DNA of 64,000 nucleotides, taken from positions 54,662-118,661 of the forward strand of contig CASJPF010000007.1 of assembly GCA_949383255.1 (NCBI GenBank). The letters are read 5' to 3'. The DNA is from Lachnospiraceae bacterium (GTDB lineage: Bacteria; Bacillota; Clostridia; Lachnospirales; Lachnospiraceae). The notes below the pieces were generated by a model, which was not told where the DNA came from, ran no database searches, and saw only the letters and a list, made by a program, of their open reading frames with translations. The translations under genes and the position numbers were made by a program. Within the stretch, counting starts at the first letter, position 1; the number at the start of each line of letters is the position of its first letter. Shown here one piece after another: positions 18,879-28,263 of the stretch.

Positions 18879-18970
18879 AACAGAACACGTACTATATTTT
18901 TGAATAATAATATAGAGATAGAGAAAAATGTAATGTATCGACATTGCTTGTGGGAAAGGAATTGTATAAG

Positions 18971-20290
18971 ATGAAAAAGGTAGTGAAATTTGGCGGAAGT
19001 TCACTGGCGAGTGCAGAACAGTTTGTGAAAGTTGGAAATATTATTCATGCAGATGAGGGCAGAAAATTTGTTGTTCCATCGGCGCCAGGGAAACGATTTG
19101 ACAAAGATACAAAAGTGACAGATATGCTCTACACATGTTATGCGCTGGCGGAAAGGGATCATAATTTTAACGCGGAGATGGCACAGATTGAGCATCGTTA
19201 TCAAGAGATTATTGATGGATTAAAGCTTGAGCTAGATCTTTCTTCTGAGTTTGATAAGATTATTGATAACTTTAAGCGGAAAGCAGGCTCAAATTATGCC
19301 GCCAGCCGCGGTGAGTATCTGAATGGAATCATTATGGCAAAGTATCTTGACTATGAGTTTATTGACTCAGCGGAATATATTCGCTTTAATGAAGATGGAG
19401 TATTTGATGCGATAAAAACACAAGAGTTACTTTCACAGAGACTTACAGGCGTGGAGAAAGCTGTTATTCCGGGATTTTACGGTGCAAAGGAAGATGGAAC
19501 AGTTGTGACTTTCTCAAGAGGCGGCTCGGATATTACAGGTTCCATTGTGGCAAAAGCGATACAGGCGGATGTCTATGAGAACTGGACAGATGTGTCTGGT
19601 GTTCTTGTTGCAGACCCACATATTATTGAGAATCCTAAAGTGATTGACATTATCACCTATGGCGAATTGCGAGAACTTTCTTATATGGGATTTAATGTTT
19701 TACATGAGGATGCAATTTTTCCAGTTCGCAAAGAAGGGATTCCAATCAATATTAGAAATACAAACCAGCCGGAAGATGAAGGGACATGGATTGTTGGTCA
19801 TACATGCAAGAAGGCTAAGTATACGATTACAGGAATTGCAGGGAAGAAAGGATTTGCTTCTATTAATATAGAGAAGGATATGATGAACTCTGAGATTGGA
19901 TTTGGAAGAAAGGTACTTCAAGTATTTGAAGAGTATAATATTTCTTTTGAGCATATGCCTTCGGGAATCGACACATTGAATGTGATGGTGCATCAGTCAG
20001 AGTTTGTTGACAAGGAGCAGAATATTCTATCAGGAATTAATAAGGCAGTTAGTCCAGATAATGTTGACATTCAGTCGGATTTGGCATTGATTGCTGTGGT
20101 GGGGCGTTGTATGAAGTCGCAGCGCGGAACAGTGGGCAGAATTTTTGCAGCGCTTGCTCATGCAAATGTAAATGTGCGGATGATTGATCAAGGTTCGAGT
20201 GAACAGAATGTTATTATCGGTGTAGCGAATGAGGATTTTGAGACCGCAATCAAAGCAATCTATGCAATTTTTGTAGATACAAAACTATAA
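18971..20290 (+). CDS. lysC: aspartate kinase
   Basis: A 439-residue aspartokinase, the first step of the lysine, threonine and methionine pathway. KVVKFGGSSLA binds ATP, VVTFSRGGSDITGS is the kinase core signature, and two ACT domains occupy about residues 300-439 (INIEKDMMNSEIGFGRKVLQ and the final AALAHANVNVRMIDQGSSEQ). Feedback inhibition through these domains is expected. The ATG at 18971 has an AAAGGA site; an earlier ATG at 18944 has none. It lies 92 bases after hom and ends before a clear terminator. Confidence 0.92.
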   Translation: MKKVVKFGGSSLASAEQFVKVGNIIHADEGRKFVVPSAPGKRFDKDTKVTDMLYTCYALAERDHNFNAEMAQIEHRYQEIIDGLKLELDLSSEFDKIIDNFKRKAGSNYAASRGEYLNGIIMAKYLDYEFIDSAEYIRFNEDGVFDAIKTQELLSQRLTGVEKAVIPGFYGAKEDGTVVTFSRGGSDITGSIVAKAIQADVYENWTDVSGVLVADPHIIENPKVIDIITYGELRELSYMGFNVLHEDAIFPVRKEGIPINIRNTNQPEDEGTWIVGHTCKKAKYTITGIAGKKGFASINIEKDMMNSEIGFGRKVLQVFEEYNISFEHMPSGIDTLNVMVHQSEFVDKEQNILSGINKAVSPDNVDIQSDLALIAVVGRCMKSQRGTVGRIFAALAHANVNVRMIDQGSSEQNVIIGVANEDFETAIKAIYAIFVDTKL

Positions 20291-20370
20291 TCTGCACGAC
20301 GATACAAAGGAATAGAAAATTGTATGCATAAGTGGTGAGCGTTATACTAAAAATATGTATGATAACAATA

Positions 20371-20416
20371 AAGCAGGGTCATATCTACCATTGCGGAAGA
20401 TATGAGCTTGCTTTTT
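20371..20416 (+). terminator. terminator of the hom-lysC operon
   Basis: AAGCAGGGTCATATCT pairs with AGATATGAGCTTGCTT with a three-base internal mismatch, followed by TTTTT. Confidence 0.65.
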
Positions 20417-20470
20417 GGGTGTACATAGGATAAGATAGACAGGCAGAATTGGGGAATTGGAGGAGAACAA

Positions 20471-21862
20471 ATGAGTCGTGAAATAAATACAAAAACACAG
20501 GAAAATAAGATGGGTGTAATGCCTGTGGACAAGCTATTGCTAAATATGTCTCTGCCAATGATGGTTTCCATGTTGGTTCAGGCACTTTATAATATTGTGG
20601 ACAGTATTTTTGTGGCAAAACTTAGCGAGAATGCTTTGACTGCTGTATCGCTGGCGTTTCCACTACAAACGCTACTGATAGCGCTTGGCACAGGAACTGG
20701 AGTCGGTGTCAATTCACTTCTTTCCAAGCAGTTAGGAGAGAAAAACTATAAGCAGGTAAGTATAACTGCCATGAATGGAATTTTTTTGGCGGTTATGAGT
20801 TACCTTGTATTTGTGATAATTGGAATTGTAGGAGTCAGACCATTTTATGCGAGTCAAGTAAAGGACGCAGATTCAGAGATTCTTAAATTGGGAGTACAAT
20901 ATCTGACCATTGTGTGTGTATGCTCTTTTGGATTGTATGCACAGCTTATCTTTGAGAAACTTTTACAATCTACGGGAAAGACATTGTATTCCATGATTAC
21001 ACAGGCAGTTGGCGCTGTGATTAATATTATACTGGACCCAATTTTAATTTTTGGACTTTTGGGTATGCCAAAACTTGGTGTTATAGGTGCAGCGGTTGCG
21101 ACCGTTATTGGACAGATTGTAGGGGGAATACTCGGACTGTATTTTAACATTAGAAAGAATGAAGAAATAAAGCTTTCTGTGAAAGCATTCCGACCAGATA
21201 TGCGCACGATTGCAAATATTTACAAGGTTGGCGTGCCGTCTATTATTATGCAGGCGATTGGCTCTGTGATGACCTATGGAATGAATATGATACTGATTAC
21301 TTTTTCCTCAACAGCCACCGCGGTATTTGGTGTTTATTTTAAGCTTCAAAGCTTTTTCTTTATGCCAATATTTGGACTGAACAATGGTTTGATACCGATT
21401 GTGGCGTACAATTATGGAGCTGGAAAAAGAAGTCGATTAATTAAGGCTATAAAGTGTAGTCTTATTTATGCGTTTCTCTTGCTTTGTGTGGGATTTATTG
21501 TGTTTGAGACAATACCAGAGGTATTGCTTGGCATGTTTGAGGCATCAGAAGAGATGCTCGCAATTGGTGTGCCTGCGCTACGCGTTATCGGGATTCATTT
21601 TTTGGTTGCCTGGTTCTGCATTATTGCAGGCTCTGTGTTTCAGGCGCTTGGAAATGGAGTGTACAGTCTTATTGTATCCGTTGCCAGACAACTTGTAGTA
21701 CTGTTGCCGGTTGCCTTTATTCTTGCAAGACTTGGAGGACTACATGCAGTATGGTGGGCATTTCCAATTGCAGAAGTGATGTCATTTTGCTTTTCAGCAC
21801 TCTTTATGATTTTAATTAATAAGAAAGTAATACAAAATATCCCTGATAATATAACCTCTTAG
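20471..21862 (+). CDS. MATE family efflux transporter
   Basis: A 463-residue polytopic protein of the MATE family. It begins MPVDKLLLNMSLPMMVSMLV and AVSLAFPLQTLLIALGTGTG carries the usual conserved second helix. GNGVYSLIVSVARQLVVLLP is in the second half. It exports cationic drugs or metabolites by ion antiport. The ATG has a TGGAGGAG site. It is the second of four MATE genes in the window and has no regulator next to it. Confidence 0.9.
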   Translation: MSREINTKTQENKMGVMPVDKLLLNMSLPMMVSMLVQALYNIVDSIFVAKLSENALTAVSLAFPLQTLLIALGTGTGVGVNSLLSKQLGEKNYKQVSITAMNGIFLAVMSYLVFVIIGIVGVRPFYASQVKDADSEILKLGVQYLTIVCVCSFGLYAQLIFEKLLQSTGKTLYSMITQAVGAVINIILDPILIFGLLGMPKLGVIGAAVATVIGQIVGGILGLYFNIRKNEEIKLSVKAFRPDMRTIANIYKVGVPSIIMQAIGSVMTYGMNMILITFSSTATAVFGVYFKLQSFFFMPIFGLNNGLIPIVAYNYGAGKRSRLIKAIKCSLIYAFLLLCVGFIVFETIPEVLLGMFEASEEMLAIGVPALRVIGIHFLVAWFCIIAGSVFQALGNGVYSLIVSVARQLVVLLPVAFILARLGGLHAVWWAFPIAEVMSFCFSALFMILINKKVIQNIPDNITS

Positions 21863-21868
21863 CGCGAA

Positions 21869-21914
21869 AAACAAACCACTTGATGTAAAGCTATTTACAT
21901 CGGTGGTTTGTTTC
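21869..21914 (+). terminator. terminator after MATE gene
   Basis: ACAAACCAC and ATGTAAA pair with TTTACAT and GGTGGTTTGT around a four-base loop, followed by TTTC. Confidence 0.6.
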
Positions 21915-22048
21915 ATTATGATAGAAGAAAGTTCAGTAGAACTATAAAAATTCTTTTGGATTGAATGATGGAGAAATATGATATTAGAAAAAAATTATTT
22001 TCAAATAGTTGATAGGCATGTGTGCCAGAGTGCGCAAGAGGTATAGAG

Positions 22049-22510
22049 ATGAAGGTAAAAATTGAGATTGAGGAAGCACTAGAAGAGGATGAAGTGTTGA
22101 TTCGTTGTCATGGACTGACGGAGGAAATTGCAATGATCCAAAAGGCGGTGCTTGAAATCGCAGGGGCAAAACAGAAGTTTGTATTTTATAAAGGGAACAC
22201 AGAGTACTATCTTGTTCTGGATGATATTTTATTTTTTGAGACAGATGAGAAAGGAATTAGTGCACATACAAGAACAGACATCTATCAAAGCAAATACAGA
22301 CTTTATGAGTTAGAAAATATCTTGCCGGGATTTTTTATAAGAGTATCTAAATCGACAATTTTAAATATAAATCATATTTACTCTATTGACCGAAATTTAG
22401 CTGCGTCGAGTGTGGTAGCGTTTTCTGGCACGCACAAGCAAGTTTATGTTTCTAGGTATTATTACAAACCATTGATTAGCAAATTGGAAGAAAAGAGGTT
22501 ATATCGATGA
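22049..22510 (+). CDS. LytTR DNA-binding domain protein
   Basis: The start at 22049 has an AGAGG site; a GTG-initiated frame from 22022 is possible. The 153-residue product has an N-terminal alpha/beta part of about 45 residues and a LytTR domain: DILFFETDEKGISAHTRTDI, LPGFFIRVSKSTILNINHIY and a final VYVSRYYYKPLISKLEEKR. LytTR domains bind paired direct repeats upstream of promoters. There is no receiver domain, so its signal must come otherwise. Its last codons overlap the ATG of a LiaF-like membrane protein gene, which likely modulates it. Confidence 0.85.
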   Translation: MKVKIEIEEALEEDEVLIRCHGLTEEIAMIQKAVLEIAGAKQKFVFYKGNTEYYLVLDDILFFETDEKGISAHTRTDIYQSKYRLYELENILPGFFIRVSKSTILNINHIYSIDRNLAASSVVAFSGTHKQVYVSRYYYKPLISKLEEKRLYR

Positions 22511-23211
22511 AAAATAGAAAAATATTTTGGGGTATCTTTTTTATAGTGATGGCGGTTATTGTTGTTATCAGCAGGTTTGATATTTTGCCTAATATAAGTG
22601 TATTTACTTTTCTTGCAACAGTGATTTTTGGGTGGGTTTTGCTAGATGGTATACGACATAGAAATTTTTATGAAATTCTGTTCCCCATAGCATTTTTGTA
22701 TATTCTCTATGATGAACCGCTGGGAATTGAGTTGTTGACACCTTGGACTGTTCTTGTCGCTGCTTTGTTTCTTAGTATTGGATTAACGCTATTGTTTGGC
22801 GGTAAAAAGCATCATAAACACGCGATTGAGTTCGAGTGGAATAGCAATGGTATTGGCAAAAACAATGAGCAGTGCGGCGGTGAATCGATTCACTGTGAAA
22901 ATAATTTTGGCGCTGCAATACGATATATTCATTCAGATTGTTTTGCCAAAGCGCATCTTGAAAATAATTTTGGCACTATGACAGTCTATTTTGACAATGC
23001 CATAATTCAGGGAAATATTGCCAATGTAAAAGTGGATAACAATTTTGGTGAGATGATTCTCTATCTGCCAAAGGAATGGCGCATTCAAAATAATTTACAA
23101 CACTGTTTTGGAAGCATCAATGAGCATGGAAAACCAATTGAGACAAGCAATGCCACATTGCGTCTATATGGTGACACAAGTTTTGGGAATGTGGAAATCT
23201 ATTATGTATGA
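22507..23211 (+). CDS. LiaF-like membrane protein
   Basis: A 234-residue protein. Four hydrophobic segments fill the first 100 residues (KIFWGIFFIVMAVIVVISRF onward). The C-terminal half is a repeated beta structure in which NNFG occurs at the turns (ENNFGAAIRYI, ENNFGTMTVYF, DNNFGEMILYL, then HCFGSINE and TSFGNVEIY). LiaF proteins share this layout and hold a cell-envelope stress kinase in check. Here the preceding overlapping gene is a LytTR regulator instead, so it may act on that protein directly. A DUF4097-type protein follows. Confidence 0.75.
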   Translation: MKNRKIFWGIFFIVMAVIVVISRFDILPNISVFTFLATVIFGWVLLDGIRHRNFYEILFPIAFLYILYDEPLGIELLTPWTVLVAALFLSIGLTLLFGGKKHHKHAIEFEWNSNGIGKNNEQCGGESIHCENNFGAAIRYIHSDCFAKAHLENNFGTMTVYFDNAIIQGNIANVKVDNNFGEMILYLPKEWRIQNNLQHCFGSINEHGKPIETSNATLRLYGDTSFGNVEIYYV

Positions 23212-23224
23212 AGGGAGATTGATT

Positions 23225-23989
23225 ATGGGTATGGAAGTAAAAAGGAATACGTTCGCAACGGACGCTATTAATGATCTTGAAATTCGAGTGGCAGTGGCGA
23301 GTGTAGAAGTCAGAAGTTCAGAAGATGCGTTGATTCGAGTAGAAGCAGAAAATCTACAAGACATGGATTATACCTGCGAAGTACGAAATCAAAAGCTTGT
23401 AGTGATTTATGGCTTGGAGGGTAGAAAACATCTTGTCAATTTTAACTTGAAGGAGGCGGAAATTATCTTGTACCTTCCTCAAGGAAAAACATTTGAACAT
23501 ATTGAATTAGAAATCGGCGCAGGTAGTATTAATATGAAAGATGTTCCTGTTTTATGTAAGGATATGGAAGCAGAAATTGGTGCGGGAAAATGGCGTGTTG
23601 CATATCTAAAAGTATCAGAAAGGCTTGATTTGCAGATTGGTGCCGGCGAGGTAAAGATGAAATCGGCTACTGTCGGTACATTGAACTTGGAATGCGGTGT
23701 AGGTTCTTATATGTATAAAGGCTGTGTCACGAAAGATATTAAAGTGGACTGTGGCGTAGGAAACTGTAAATTTGAGTTGGAAAATAAAGAGAGCGATTTT
23801 AATTATGACGTTTTTTGTGCGTTGGGCAATGTTAAAATTAACAAAAGCAGTATTCGCTGCATGGGTTCCAAAAAAATATATTCTGACAGGAAAGCAAAGG
23901 GAACAGCGACGCTAAAATGTGGGCTTGGCAATATTGAACTAGATACAAACGAAAAAGAAGAGAAGGGCAAAGTGGCACTAGAAAAATAA
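23225..23989 (+). CDS. DUF4097-type beta-repeat protein
   Basis: A 254-residue protein without a signal peptide or membrane segment. It is built of about seven repeats whose turns read EIGAGSINMK, EIGAGKWRVA, QIGAGEVKMK, ECGVGSYMYK, DCGVGNCKFE, ALGNVKIN and CGLGNIELD. This fits a right-handed beta-helix of the DUF4097/adhesin-like type, often found with LiaF-like proteins. Function is unknown; a cytosolic scaffold or sensor for the LytTR-LiaF pair is an inference. The ATG at 23225 has an AGGGAG site 9 bases away and follows the LiaF-like gene by 13 bases. Confidence 0.75.
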   Translation: MGMEVKRNTFATDAINDLEIRVAVASVEVRSSEDALIRVEAENLQDMDYTCEVRNQKLVVIYGLEGRKHLVNFNLKEAEIILYLPQGKTFEHIELEIGAGSINMKDVPVLCKDMEAEIGAGKWRVAYLKVSERLDLQIGAGEVKMKSATVGTLNLECGVGSYMYKGCVTKDIKVDCGVGNCKFELENKESDFNYDVFCALGNVKINKSSIRCMGSKKIYSDRKAKGTATLKCGLGNIELDTNEKEEKGKVALEK

Positions 23990-24016
23990 TTAGTAATTAA
24001 ATTTGTAATAAAATGG

Positions 24017-24045
24017 TTGACTTTTGTGTTTTTATCTGATAGAAT
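24017..24045 (+). promoter_or_regulatory. tRNA-Leu promoter
   Basis: TTGACT and TAGAAT are spaced by 17 bases, 30 bases before the tRNA. Confidence 0.65.
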
Positions 24046-24074
24046 ACAGAAGTATGCTTGAGAGAACATAAGTT

Positions 24075-24154
24075 GCGGATATGGCGGAATTGGCAGACGC
24101 GCCAGATTTAGGTTCTGGTGGGAGACCGTGCAGGTTCAAGTCCTGTTATCCGCA
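24075..24154 (+). tRNA. tRNA-Leu (anticodon UAG)
   Basis: Acceptor arms GCGGATA and TATCCGC pair, with A as discriminator. The D arm is GCGGAATTGGCAGACGC. The anticodon stem CCAGA/TCTGG encloses TTTAGGT, giving UAG. A long variable arm (GGGAGACC) and the T arm GGTTCAAGTCC complete a class II tRNA. It has its own promoter and terminator. Confidence 0.93.
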
Positions 24155-24157
24155 TTG

Positions 24158-24186
24158 AAAGAACGCTTAAAATAAGCGTTCTTTTT
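24158..24186 (+). terminator. tRNA-Leu terminator
   Basis: AAAGAACGCTT and AAGCGTTCTTT form an 11-bp stem with a five-base loop, ending in a T-run. Confidence 0.75.
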
Positions 24187-24383
24187 ACTTTGTGTTGTAT
24201 AATTGAGGATGTAAATAGTTTTTGGGGATCATATCAAATCTTCGAAAGCCTGTAAAGGATGGAATACTTACCTTCATAGGTTTCTGAGGATTTAAGGACA
24301 GCTTCTAAGTAGTTTTAAGGGACAGTTTTTTGAAAGCAACGTACACTTTTAATCTGACACACCCTAAAAATTATACATTTTAC

Positions 24384-24755
24384 TTAACAAATCCAATGTA
24401 ATGGTGATATATCTGCTTCATTCACTACTTTATCAAGCACAAACTTAACGATTCCTTTTCTTCTGTATTCTTTAATAACATACATACTTGATGGCAATCC
24501 GATTTTTCCAGAAGGACAACTATAATAAGGTGGTTTTTCAACAAACGACATATCGCTTGTTCCCACAATTCTATTCTCATCAACTGCAAGCCATGAAACA
24601 AAAGTATTATCATCTAAATGCCTTTTGTAATAATCTTGAAGGTATGGCTTTAAATCAAATGTTGCTTCAGCTCCTTCTTCCTGCAGTTGCAATATACGTA
24701 TTTCTATAAATATATGTAAATCCTTATCTACCAACTTTCTATAGTGAACTGCCAT
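24384..24755 (-). pseudogene. GNAT acetyltransferase, C-terminally truncated
   Basis: A 123-residue frame that starts MAVHYRKLVDKDLHIFIEIR and carries the acetyl-CoA motif A region MYVIKEYRRKGIVKFVLDKV. It stops soon after VVNEA, where GNAT enzymes normally run about 40 residues further (motif B). The last residues (DISPLHWIC) look random. It is probably a truncated relic; a short functional protein is unlikely. Confidence 0.6.
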
Positions 24756-24804
24756 ACCATCACCTTATTTATTTTAGCTTAGTCAAAATTATAACTACAC
24801 AAAT

Positions 24805-25178
24805 TCAATACACATAATTATTTATAAAACGCAAAGGCAAAAGCAATGCCAGGATAGAAACTCCACATTTTGTTTCATTATTTTTTAACATCTCTAAAAC
24901 ACAGTCTTTTGAAACCCACTTTTTCATTTTTACTTCATTTTCATCAAAATTCATAGATTCTGTATCAATCTTTGCAGCAAAAACATGACATATACAATCA
25001 GACATTCCATTAGATGGATTTTGGCTACATAAAACTTCAAATTTTTAACTGTACACCCTGTTTCTTCTATGCATTCCCGACGTGCAGCTTCTTCTTTTGA
25101 TTCTCCATCTTCAACACGTCCCGCAGGAATTTCCCACTCTATACGCATTATGGTATATCTTTTAGATTGAAATTTCAT
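24805..25178 (-). pseudogene. Nudix hydrolase, frameshifted and N-terminally truncated
   Basis: The Nudix box GRVEDGESKEEAARRECIEE plus TGC fits GX5EX7REUXEEXGU. The frame breaks near 25010, and another frame carries on NGMSDCICHVFAAKIDTESM and MKKWVSKDCVLEMLKNNETK. The N-terminal domain of ADP-ribose pyrophosphatase-like proteins is missing. The remaining frame starts inside the end of the rmuC-like gene. Confidence 0.7.
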
Positions 25179-26403
25179 CAGAAATCCCCAAAAGCCTTGA
25201 TGAATCCGCTTCATCCATAACTGCAACTTTTGAAAGCCTTTTTTGTATCATTTCATTTCTGCTTTGCAAATCATCAGCAGCGGTTTGTGCTTCTTGGAGC
25301 TTTTTTTGCGTCTTAGAGATTAGTTGCCCAAACTTTTCGTACTGTGTTTTTACAGCACTTAAAGTTTTTAATATTTCCTTGGAATTTTTATTTACAGTCA
25401 GGTATCGAAACCCTATTGATAAACTGTTGAGCAGTGCAACAAGCGTTGTCGGACCAGATATAACAATCTTACATTCATTTTGACACCATTCTGTTAATCC
25501 GACAATACGTATTACTTCTGCGTATAATCCCTCTGTGGGAAGGAACATAATAGCAAAGTCTGTAGTGTTTGGAGGATCTATGTATTTGTCTCTAATGGTT
25601 CTGGCTTCTGATTTGATTCTCTGCTCCAACTCTTTAACTGCTTGTTTTAAATTATCAGAATCCGCATTGTTTGAAGCATCTATTATTTTATTATATATAT
25701 CAGACGGAAACTTAGAATCAATAGGTAAATAAATAAAAGCTCTTGAATCATCTTTATCAGGTATTTTAATCGCAAATTCAACTCTATCAGATGATTTGTT
25801 CTTTGTTGCAACATTTTCCTCATACTGTGAAGAATCCATGATATCCATCAAGATATTTTTCAATTGAAATTCTCCAAAAATGCCACGCGTTTTTACATTT
25901 GATAAAGTTTTTTGCAAATCTGAAACTCCCGCCGAAAGAGATTGCAGTTCTCCTAGACTTTTATACAATGTTGAAAGCTGGTCTCCAATTTGCTTAAAAC
26001 TGGAATCAAGTCTTTCGTTTAAAGACTTGTCTAATTTTTCATTAACATTATGTTGAATCTCATTTAACCGCTTATCATTTGTATTTTGTATTTCTTTTAA
26101 TGCTTGAACAATTGTTTCCTGCATCTTATTTTGCGCGTCAGAATTATTCTTGAGCACTTCTATACCCATTTTGTGAAGAGAATCTTTTAAAGCTGATGAT
26201 AAATCAAGCGTAGATTCATTTTGTATCTTTTGCTGCTGCATAATTATTTCACGAATCATTTGGTTTTCGGGTTGAATTTTTTCATAAATTTGCTTAACAA
26301 TATCCTTTGATATAGAAGCTTTTGATATCCGAATTACCAAATACAAAAGTGCAAGTAAAAATATTAAAATTACTATCTCTAATGCAATAAATAATGTTTC
26401 CAT
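25162..26403 (-). CDS. rmuC: RmuC-like DNA recombination protein
   Basis: A 413-residue protein. An N-terminal membrane helix (FIALEIVILIFLLALLYLVI) is followed by a coiled coil from about 40 to 170 and the RmuC nuclease-like domain (LSNVKTRGIFGEFQLKNILM, YLPIDSKFPSDIYNKIIDAS, DFAIMFLPTEGLYAEVIR). RmuC limits rearrangements between inverted repeats in E. coli. The domain resembles PD-(D/E)XK nucleases. The ATG has an AGAGGAA site. It seems intact, although the next gene downstream on the strand is a Nudix relic. Confidence 0.85.
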   Translation of the reverse strand: METLFIALEIVILIFLLALLYLVIRISKASISKDIVKQIYEKIQPENQMIREIIMQQQKIQNESTLDLSSALKDSLHKMGIEVLKNNSDAQNKMQETIVQALKEIQNTNDKRLNEIQHNVNEKLDKSLNERLDSSFKQIGDQLSTLYKSLGELQSLSAGVSDLQKTLSNVKTRGIFGEFQLKNILMDIMDSSQYEENVATKNKSSDRVEFAIKIPDKDDSRAFIYLPIDSKFPSDIYNKIIDASNNADSDNLKQAVKELEQRIKSEARTIRDKYIDPPNTTDFAIMFLPTEGLYAEVIRIVGLTEWCQNECKIVISGPTTLVALLNSLSIGFRYLTVNKNSKEILKTLSAVKTQYEKFGQLISKTQKKLQEAQTAADDLQSRNEMIQKRLSKVAVMDEADSSRLLGISDEISI

Positions 26404-26852
26404 GTCATTTCCTCTCTATTCTTCTTTTTCCAAAATTATACCATAAAATTATTGAGATTACGACTACATTATTTCAATCTCTGCATGTAGAAAAATCTTT
26501 TATGTTCTTTTTTGGTCATTTTCCTATCAGCGGTAGGCTTCGGGATTTTGCAGAAAAGCCTTTTATGCTTTTTTTAATTGCAAATAGTTGTATTGTGGTA
26601 ACAGAATTATATAAAAGGTGCAAAAAGTAAAAGCCCGCCTATCAGCTTCTGGTATTTTCTTAGGGACTTTTGATAATACATTATTATACGACTGTGCTTA
26701 TTCTTTTGGTTTGACAACTCTGTTATATCTTACTTTATTGGCATTATATTATTTTTGATTTTATAAAAATATATTTTATAGAAAATGATAGTTTCTTCTG
26801 TTATAATATACTATATTTTAATAATAATACAAATATTTATGGAGGAAATAAA
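26404..26852. other. gap between rmuC and the GNAT gene
   Basis: AT-rich sequence with no gene recognised. A short G-rich stretch near 26530 and a CCCGCCTATCAGC string near 26635 are partly complementary. The right end should hold the promoter of the acetyltransferase gene; a TATAAT lies near 26800. Confidence 0.35.
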
Positions 26853-27440
26853 ATGAATACACCTACAATTGAAACAAAACGGTTACGATTAAGAAAATTT
26901 ACAGAAGATGATATGGAAGCTTTATATAAAATTTATAGTGATGAAGAAGTGAACAAGTTTTTGCCGTGGTTTGCATTAAAAAATATGGAAGAAGCATATC
27001 AGTTTTTTTTGGAACGATATGCGGCAAAATATTCTGAACCGCAAGCATATGCTTATGCAATCTGTCTAAAAAACGATAATTATCCGATTGGCTACATAAA
27101 AGTTGATATGGAAGAGCATCATGATTTTGGCTATGGACTGCGAAAAGAATTTTGGCATCAAGGTATTGCTACGGAAGCTGGAGAAGCCATAATAACACAG
27201 GTGCAAAAAGATGGACTTCCATATATCACGGCTACTCATGATAGAAATAATCCTAGAAGTGGTGGTGTAATGAAAAATGTAGGAATGCAGTATCAATATT
27301 CCTATGAAGAACAATGGCAGCCCAAAGATATATTAGTTACATTTAGAATGTACCAGCTCAACCTCGATAAAAATACAGAGCGGGTTTACAAAAAATATTG
27401 GGATACATCTTCTGTACATTTTATAGAAACAGATATATAA
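26853..27440 (+). CDS. GNAT family acetyltransferase (RimJ/RimL type)
   Basis: A 195-residue N-acetyltransferase that starts TIETKRLRLRKFTEDDMEAL, the usual first strand and helix of the RimJ/RimL group. The acetyl-CoA site is EFWHQGIATEAGEAI, and NPRSGGVMKNVGMQYQYSYE forms the last motif. It transfers acetyl groups to protein N-termini or small amines; the substrate is not evident. The ATG has an ATGGAGGAA site. A methyltransferase gene follows after 24 bases, so they may be co-transcribed. Confidence 0.85.
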   Translation: MNTPTIETKRLRLRKFTEDDMEALYKIYSDEEVNKFLPWFALKNMEEAYQFFLERYAAKYSEPQAYAYAICLKNDNYPIGYIKVDMEEHHDFGYGLRKEFWHQGIATEAGEAIITQVQKDGLPYITATHDRNNPRSGGVMKNVGMQYQYSYEEQWQPKDILVTFRMYQLNLDKNTERVYKKYWDTSSVHFIETDI

Positions 27441-27464
27441 AATCAATTATTTTGAGGGATTAAA

Positions 27465-28214
27465 ATGAGTGAATTAAAACAAAATTATTATGGTAGTTTA
27501 TGCACCGAAATGTATGAAATTTTACATGAACAAGCACCCCAAGACGAATTAAATTTTTATCTTTCTTATGCAGAAAAAGGAAAGAAGATTTTAGAGCCAT
27601 TGTGTGGTAGTGGGCGTTTTCTTGTTCCGTTTATGGAACGCGGATTTGACATCTGTGGAATAGATTTATCTGGTGAAATGTTAAATAAGTTAAAACAAAA
27701 AGTGCCGAATGCAAAAATAGTTCAGGCAGATATTTTAGAGTATTCCTCCAGAGAGCTGTATGATTATATTTTTATTTGTTCTGGTTCGATGTCGCTATTT
27801 ACAGATATGAATTTATGTAATAGAATTTTGGAGAAGATGAAAGATATGTTAGCCCCAAAAGGGAAATTTGTTTTTGCTGTTGATACAGTGGCAAATAGGT
27901 GTTTAGATAATAAGGATTACAAAACATCTGTTTCTGTAAAAACAAAGGAAGGCTTTGACCTAATATTAAAAAGTAAAAATTATTATGATGAACAGAGTCA
28001 AACACAATTTTCTCCAACAATATATGAATTATATAATGGAACACAACTGTTACAAAGTGAACCAATGGATTTTCAAACGCATCTTTACAAGTTTGGAGAA
28101 ATAGAACAACGTCTAAGAGAAATTGGATTGAAACATATTGCAACGTATTCCTCTTTTCAGAAAGAGATAGCTTTTGATGATAAATGTGAGATGTTCTTAC
28201 TAGAGTGCAGTTAA
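27465..28214 (+). CDS. class I SAM-dependent methyltransferase
   Basis: A 249-residue protein with the Rossmann methyltransferase fold. Motif I is ILEPLCGSGRFLVPFMERGF, then DICGIDLSGEMLNKLK (acidic loop), ADILEY (motif II) and FAVDTVAN. The C-terminal part is a beta-rich cap. Substrate unknown. It ends just before a strong terminator and a dispersed repeat. Confidence 0.85.
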   Translation: MSELKQNYYGSLCTEMYEILHEQAPQDELNFYLSYAEKGKKILEPLCGSGRFLVPFMERGFDICGIDLSGEMLNKLKQKVPNAKIVQADILEYSSRELYDYIFICSGSMSLFTDMNLCNRILEKMKDMLAPKGKFVFAVDTVANRCLDNKDYKTSVSVKTKEGFDLILKSKNYYDEQSQTQFSPTIYELYNGTQLLQSEPMDFQTHLYKFGEIEQRLREIGLKHIATYSSFQKEIAFDDKCEMFLLECS

Positions 28215-28216
28215 TA

Positions 28217-28263
28217 AAAAGGTGCTGGAAGCTTTATGAAATGAAAGCCTCCAGCACCTTTTT
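28217..28263 (+). terminator. terminator after methyltransferase gene
   Basis: AAAAAGGTGCTGGA and TCCAGCACCTTTTT pair, with an inner GCTTT/AAAGC stem. Confidence 0.75.
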
